Positions 59,687 to 64,000 of a stretch of 64,000 bases of DNA are shown here, piece after piece; positions within the stretch are counted from its first letter, which is position 1; each line of letters opens with the position of its first letter. The position numbers were made by a program, and so were the translations under genes. The DNA comes from Anaerotruncus colihominis (GTDB taxonomy: Bacteria; Bacillota; Clostridia; Oscillospirales; Ruminococcaceae), in NCBI RefSeq assembly GCF_010206195.1, contig NZ_VIQT01000008.1, positions 62,001-126,000 of the forward strand. The letters are read 5' to 3'. The notes under the pieces were generated by a model, which saw only the letters and a list, made by a program, of their open reading frames with translations, had not been told where the DNA came from and made no database searches.

Positions 59687-62600
59687 TTAAAACAGGCTCA
59701 TCTGTTTGGCCGGCTCCTCCGGGCGCGTCCATGCGACCGACCGCTCCAAGCAGTCCTCCGGGATATCGCCAAGGAAAACGGATGGCGCGCCCGAGGTCAA
59801 AAGCAAAAGCTCCTCCTGTGCGCGCGTCATGCCCACATAAAAGAGCCTGCGCTCCTCCCCGGGGTCGCTCTGCCCACGTATTCCGACATGCGGGAGCATC
59901 CCTTCATTGATGCCGCAGAGGAACACAACAGGGAATTCAAGCCCCTTGGAGCCATGCAGCGTCATCAATGTGACCGCGTCGCTGTGGTATGCCCTGGTCC
60001 CGCTGCGGCGCAGGTCGCCCTCCTGCCCCAGCGCGACGCCGGAGAGCAGCTCCGGCATGCTTTTGGCGCAGACGGCCAGGCCGCGCAGCCGCTGAAAGGC
60101 GGGTTCGTCCTCAAGCTTCATTTGGGCGATCCACAGATCGATCAGCTTTGCGGGCTTTTCCTTTTCGGCCGCCAGCTCCGCAAAGGCAGCACGCAGCGCC
60201 TTCAGACGCTCCTGCCCCAAAGCAGCTAACGCCAGATGCGCAGACAGGCGGTCACCGTCGTTTAACAGGCTGCGGAAAAAAGCAAGCGCCGTCCGGACCG
60301 CCTTGTCCGTGAGATAGCTTTCCCGTCCGGCCACGTTGTAAGGGATGCTCTCCTTATGAAAGCACTCCTCCAACAGCGCCGCCTGCCTGTGCGTGCGGTA
60401 CAGCACCGCGATATCGCCAAAGCCGCGGGGCGAGGACTCCTCCCGCATGGGCGCGCCGCCCTGCGAGTGGGCGTCGAGCATGTCAATGCCGCCCACCATC
60501 CGGTTGATTTCCTTGGCGATAAACAGCGCCTCGGAAAACGGGGTTTCGGCTGTGAGCAGCCGAACCGCGCCGCCATCCGGCCGCACAGCCTCCAGCCGGC
60601 GCGCTTCGCGCTGCTTTGGCGGCAGGCTACATGCAATCACTGGCAGCGCGCAGTTAAGAATCTGCGGCGTGGAGCGGTAATTTTCGGTCAGGCGGATCAC
60701 ACGGCCGTCCGGGCAGTCGCGCGCAAGCGTCTCAAAACACAGCGGGTCTGAGCCGCGGAAACCATAAATCGCCTGATCCGGATCACCGATCACAAACAGC
60801 TCGTCCCCGTCCCTGTTCCATGCGCGCACCAGCCGGTATTGAATCGGGTTGATGTCCTGAAACTCGTCGACCAGCAGCCGCCGGAACGGTTCACGCTCCT
60901 GTTCAGTGAGCGCGCCCTGCTCGAAAAGCGCAAGCGTTTGCAGGATCAGATCGTCATAGTCGAGGACGCCGTATTCCTCCAGACGCTTACAGTAGTATTC
61001 AAACAGCGTCTGCTCCGCTTCATCCGCCTCTTTCCCGGCGGTCAGCCCGTTTTTTCGCGCTGAAACAGCCGCCAGTACATCGCGGGGCCTTTTTTTCAGC
61101 CCCAGCTCCGCGCAAAGCTCCTCCGCAAGGGCCAGCGCCGCCGCCTCATCAATCAGTGCCACCGCGCCCAGCTTGTCCCTGAGCAGCTTCATGCAGAGCC
61201 CGTGAAAGGTCCCTACCGACACCTTTCGGGCCGTCCGCCTGCCAAGCTCCTGTTCCAGCCGCCCGGCAAGCTCGGCTGCAGCCTTATTTGTAAAGGTCAC
61301 GGCTGTGATCTGCCCCGGCGCGGCCACTCCTGTCTCAACCAGGCGGCGGATACGGTACACAAGCGTGCGCGTTTTGCCTGTGCCGGGTCCCGCGACGACC
61401 GTAATTTGCCGCCCCTGCGCGCTGACTGCTTCCCACTGGCGCTCGTTCAATCCGTAATGCGCGGCCGCGTCAGTCAAAGCGGCCGCATGTTTTGGAGCGG
61501 CCGCGCCTGCGGCCGCCTTTTTCGGCGCGCCGCCTGCCTGTGCGGCCGCTTTTTTGTGGGACGGCTTTTCACCGCCCGCCGCAAAAAAGCTTACCTGGCC
61601 GGAATAAGCGGCGATCTCACGCGCGTCCAGAAGCGTGGCCCGTCCGTATTCGCCGTCATATCCCGGTTCCCAGGCAACCTCTCCGGCGCGCAGGCGGCGC
61701 ACGCCCTCCGCCACGCAGGGACCCGCCAGCCTGGAAAGCTCCTCAAGAGGGATCTGTCGCAGGACCGAAAGCTCTGAGCCAAGCTCCCGGAGCAGCTCCT
61801 CATAGCGGGCCTGCACCTTCTTGCTTGCAGGCGTCGCCCCAATGCAGGCGGCGATTGTCTCGGGCAGCGGAATGACACTTTCAAAATCCTTTGCCAGCTT
61901 TGGCCTGAAACCCGCCGGACGGTCGGCCAGCTCCTCCACGCGATGCAGCACCCCCACGGTGATCCGCCGCCCGCAGACAGGGCAGACGCCGCCCGCCGCG
62001 GCCGTTTCGGCTGGCGTCAGGCACACCTTGCAGCCGCGGTGCCCATCCATATGGTATTTGCCCTCCTCGGGATAAAATTCAAGCGTCCCCAAAAATTCGT
62101 CCGTCTCGGGGTGCGCCAGTGCGTGCGCAATCGCTGAGAAGGAAAGCTCGGTATTGAACAAATTGGCCTCCCGCGCGAGCTTCGATGGGGAATGCGCGTC
62201 CGAGTTTGAAACGAGCGTGAAGCGGTCAAGCGCGGAAATGCGCCAATTCATCGGCGGATCGGAGGAAAGCCCTGTTTCCAGCGCGTGGATATGCGGCGTC
62301 AAATCGCCGAAGCACGCCTCAATTGTATCAAAGCCCGAATATGCTCCAAACAGGGAAAAATGCGGCGTCCAAATATGCGCCGGGATAAAGATCGCCCGCG
62401 GGCAGATCTCCAGGGTGATTTCCAGCAGATCACGGCTGTCAAGCCCCAGAATCGGCCTGCCGTCGGAATGCAGGTTCCCGACCTGCTCCAGCCGGTGCGA
62501 AAGCGCGTCGGCCGACTCAAAATCCGGAAGCAGGATCACATTGTGGACCTTCCTTGTTTTCCCGTCCTTTTTATAGATGGAGCTGATCTCCGCGCTCAAC

Positions 62601-62908
62601 AAAAAACGCGGCCTGCACGCCGATGAATCGAACGCCGCTGCAAAGCGCCGGCCCGCATCGGGCGCGGCGGCGCCGGGCAGTGCCGCCGCGTCGGTCCTGT
62701 ACACGTCCTTGAGGACAAAGACGCCGTCGCCCGCCGGCGCAAGCTTTTCCCTCAATTCCTCCCGCCAGGCGGGATGTGTAAAATCGCCCGTGCCGATCAG
62801 ATCAAGCCCTTTTCGCCTGGCCCAAAGGTCGAGCATCTCCGGAACGCAGTCCCGGCTGGTCGCCCTTGAATATTTGGAATGAATGTGAAAATCTGCTGTA
62901 AAACGCAT
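59687..62908 (-). CDS. Endonuclease Q-like PHP nuclease fused to a UvrD/PcrA helicase
   Basis: A 1073-residue DNA-repair fusion. Residues 1-250 are a PHP-type domain like EndoQ/TIGR00375 (FTADFHIHSKYS with His8 and His10, GTGDFTHP, VHNVILLPDFE, SNSDAHSP). A four-Cys zinc site follows (Cys293, Cys296, Cys309, Cys312). After an Ala/Lys-rich linker (about 450-485) comes a full SF1 helicase: Walker A AGPGTGKT with Lys512, TFTNKAAAEL, LLVDEFQDINPIQYRL, GDPDQAIYGFRG, LTENYRST, LMTLHGSKGLEFPVV and RRLFYVGMTRA. The C-terminus is QMSLF. EndoQ nicks DNA beside deaminated bases. The start ATG follows AAAGGGG. Confidence 0.92.
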   Translation of the reverse strand: MRFTADFHIHSKYSRATSRDCVPEMLDLWARRKGLDLIGTGDFTHPAWREELREKLAPAGDGVFVLKDVYRTDAAALPGAAAPDAGRRFAAAFDSSACRPRFLLSAEISSIYKKDGKTRKVHNVILLPDFESADALSHRLEQVGNLHSDGRPILGLDSRDLLEITLEICPRAIFIPAHIWTPHFSLFGAYSGFDTIEACFGDLTPHIHALETGLSSDPPMNWRISALDRFTLVSNSDAHSPSKLAREANLFNTELSFSAIAHALAHPETDEFLGTLEFYPEEGKYHMDGHRGCKVCLTPAETAAAGGVCPVCGRRITVGVLHRVEELADRPAGFRPKLAKDFESVIPLPETIAACIGATPASKKVQARYEELLRELGSELSVLRQIPLEELSRLAGPCVAEGVRRLRAGEVAWEPGYDGEYGRATLLDAREIAAYSGQVSFFAAGGEKPSHKKAAAQAGGAPKKAAAGAAAPKHAAALTDAAAHYGLNERQWEAVSAQGRQITVVAGPGTGKTRTLVYRIRRLVETGVAAPGQITAVTFTNKAAAELAGRLEQELGRRTARKVSVGTFHGLCMKLLRDKLGAVALIDEAAALALAEELCAELGLKKRPRDVLAAVSARKNGLTAGKEADEAEQTLFEYYCKRLEEYGVLDYDDLILQTLALFEQGALTEQEREPFRRLLVDEFQDINPIQYRLVRAWNRDGDELFVIGDPDQAIYGFRGSDPLCFETLARDCPDGRVIRLTENYRSTPQILNCALPVIACSLPPKQREARRLEAVRPDGGAVRLLTAETPFSEALFIAKEINRMVGGIDMLDAHSQGGAPMREESSPRGFGDIAVLYRTHRQAALLEECFHKESIPYNVAGRESYLTDKAVRTALAFFRSLLNDGDRLSAHLALAALGQERLKALRAAFAELAAEKEKPAKLIDLWIAQMKLEDEPAFQRLRGLAVCAKSMPELLSGVALGQEGDLRRSGTRAYHSDAVTLMTLHGSKGLEFPVVFLCGINEGMLPHVGIRGQSDPGEERRLFYVGMTRAQEELLLLTSGAPSVFLGDIPEDCLERSVAWTRPEEPAKQMSLF

Positions 62909-62946
62909 CGATGATCTGCCCCTTTCCATATCCATACCACCGCGCC

Positions 62947-63645
62947 TTATTCCATATGCGCCGCGGTCCACTGCTCCAGTACCGCGAGCTGCTCTGGCGT
63001 GTGAAACCAATGCTCGCCGTCTTCCATCACCGTTACCCCGCAGCCAAACCGGCAGGCAAAGGCGTCCACGGTTTCGCGCCGCGTCAGATTGTCCCCGCCG
63101 GCATATAAAATTTCCGTTGGAACATCCCACCGCGCGATGGGATGTTCCCGCGCATATGCAAGGTAACGCCACGACAGCGTTTCCCCGAAATCCGTGGCAA
63201 TCTCGCCCTCCCGGCGCAGCCGCTGTTCATCGACACCGGCCCAGCGCATCATATCACAGATCAGCAGCTCCATATCAAGTACCGGCGAAACGAACAGCGC
63301 CTTTTCCAGCGGCTGGCCGGCAAATGCCAGCATGGAAAACCACGCGCCTAGGCTGGTTGCCCGCAGGGCCGCGCAGGGCCAGCGCCGGCGCGCCCAGCCC
63401 AATACGGACCGTAGCTCCGGGACCGCGTGCCATGGGTCGAAGCCCACAGGGCCGCCGAGGCGCGCGCCGTGCTCCGGCAGATCAATGGCCAGAACCTGCC
63501 AGCCCTCAGGGCAGACGATGTGGGCAAACGGTTCCCCCTCCTCCTTGCAGCCGGATTTACCGTGGACATACAGCCAGACGCGATCCGCCCGGCCGCCATA
63601 AAGCACGGCGGGGATGTCCCTGATCTTTATCGTTTCATTTATCAT
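62947..63645 (-). CDS. Alpha/beta-hydrolase fold protein
   Basis: A 232-residue cytosolic hydrolase. The nucleophile loop RATSLGAWFSM has the serine in an A-T-S-L-G context rather than GxSxG. The acid is probably in LYAGGDNLTRRE, and the His in EDGEHWFHTPEQ. The oxyanion region is LYVHGKSGCKEE. Esterase or thioesterase activity is likely, but the substrate is unknown. The ATG at 63645 is preferred over an upstream start because AGAAAGG lies before it. It precedes the nuclease-helicase fusion by 38 bp on the same strand. Confidence 0.85.
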   Translation of the reverse strand: MINETIKIRDIPAVLYGGRADRVWLYVHGKSGCKEEGEPFAHIVCPEGWQVLAIDLPEHGARLGGPVGFDPWHAVPELRSVLGWARRRWPCAALRATSLGAWFSMLAFAGQPLEKALFVSPVLDMELLICDMMRWAGVDEQRLRREGEIATDFGETLSWRYLAYAREHPIARWDVPTEILYAGGDNLTRRETVDAFACRFGCGVTVMEDGEHWFHTPEQLAVLEQWTAAHME

Positions 63646-63804
63646 ATCATTTACCTTTCTGTTTTGAATAAGTTCTGAGACATATTTGAAAAAAATTCCT
63701 GTATCCATCCTATAAAATCCATCGGCCGCCGGCCGTTGTACGCCGGCTGTTTTTGGGCATACTGAACCCAGGCTGCGCAGAATGATAAAAAAGGAGAATC
63801 ATCG

Positions 63805-64000
63805 ATGGAACAAAATCAAACAGGCCCGTCTCTGGCGCAAAATACGCTCGATCAAATTCCGTCCCCCGCTCCAAACGCCCGCAGGATCACCGCGCTGGTC
63901 AAGCAGCGCGGCAAGGTGGTCGGCTATCAGCTCTCCGATCACACCACGCTCGGCAAGCAGCAGGCGGTCGATCTGGCGCGGCAGGGCGGCATCGCCGGCG
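63805..64000 (+). CDS. DUF3892 family protein (partial, runs off right edge)
   Basis: The visible 65 codons start MEQNQTGPSLAQN after AAAAAGGAG. A segment ITALVKQRGKVVGYQLSDHT followed by GKQQAVDLARQGGIAG fits DUF3892, a small domain of unknown function. The reading frame continues beyond the window. Confidence 0.75.
   Translation, partial: MEQNQTGPSLAQNTLDQIPSPAPNARRITALVKQRGKVVGYQLSDHTTLGKQQAVDLARQGGIAG

Overview
The window looks like the chromosome of an endospore-forming, GC-rich, anaerobic Firmicute, probably a clostridium of the Oscillospirales/Ruminococcaceae type. The evidence is a SpoIIID regulator, a LicT-type antiterminator with its RAT leader, FeoAB iron uptake, GlyQS-type glycyl-tRNA synthetase, two DegV proteins, strong AGGAGG ribosome sites with frequent GTG/TTG starts, and sigma-A promoters spaced 17 bp. 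The species assignment is inference. No tRNA, rRNA or CRISPR array was seen.

Layout. 1-2.4 kb: a LicT/BglG antiterminator cut by the window edge, SpoIIID, and three paralogous small HTH proteins. 2.5-9.7 kb: aldo/keto reductase, feoAB, a DegV protein, a coiled-coil protein, an EamA exporter and proC. 9.8-17.4 kb: a minus-strand operon for a dipeptide/oligopeptide ABC importer (binding lipoprotein, TPR protein, two permeases, two ATPases) ending in an M24 aminopeptidase P-like enzyme, with a divergent LysR regulator and a WYL regulator (17.6-19.5 kb). 19.7-23.5 kb: two 42-residue proteins, GIY-YIG, MYG1, and a coupled Cdd1/MBL-fold/AAA ATPase trio. 24.1-29.4 kb: the glycolytic cluster pgk-tpiA-gpmI, a second DegV protein and trmL.

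29.7-42.4 kb holds a compact contractile-phage structural cluster in the same order as the Bacillus PBSX genes: terminase, portal, protease, capsid, connector, sheath, tube and baseplate. It has no integrase, repressor, replication or lysis gene, and no normal tape-measure gene; a 162-residue proline-rich repeat protein sits in that slot. The genes are intact and lie between trmL and rpsT, which suggests a domesticated, PBSX- or GTA-like particle rather than a decayed prophage.

42.4-49.4 kb: rpsT, a small membrane protein, a repeat-rich non-coding stretch, an ASKHA/[2Fe-2S] corrinoid-activator-like protein, a PAP2 phosphatase, a phosphohexomutase and glyS. 49.8-54.4 kb: a phosphorelay made of a hybrid histidine kinase, a separate HPt protein and a response regulator. 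54.5-59.6 kb: a VOC protein, a heterodimeric ABC exporter and a membrane protein. 59.7-63.6 kb: a fusion of an Endonuclease Q-like PHP nuclease with a UvrD/PcrA helicase, ending in a possible sliding-clamp motif, then an alpha/beta hydrolase. A DUF3892 gene runs off the right edge.

Non-coding structure is unusually rich. There is a family of about 170-bp MITE-like elements with TAAGARCCTGT ends, two of whose ends supply the stop codon of the neighbouring gene. There are also inverted arrays of TTTTTTGAAAAAA palindromes around the 43.8-47.9 kb block, and GC-rich hairpins inside the phage cluster.
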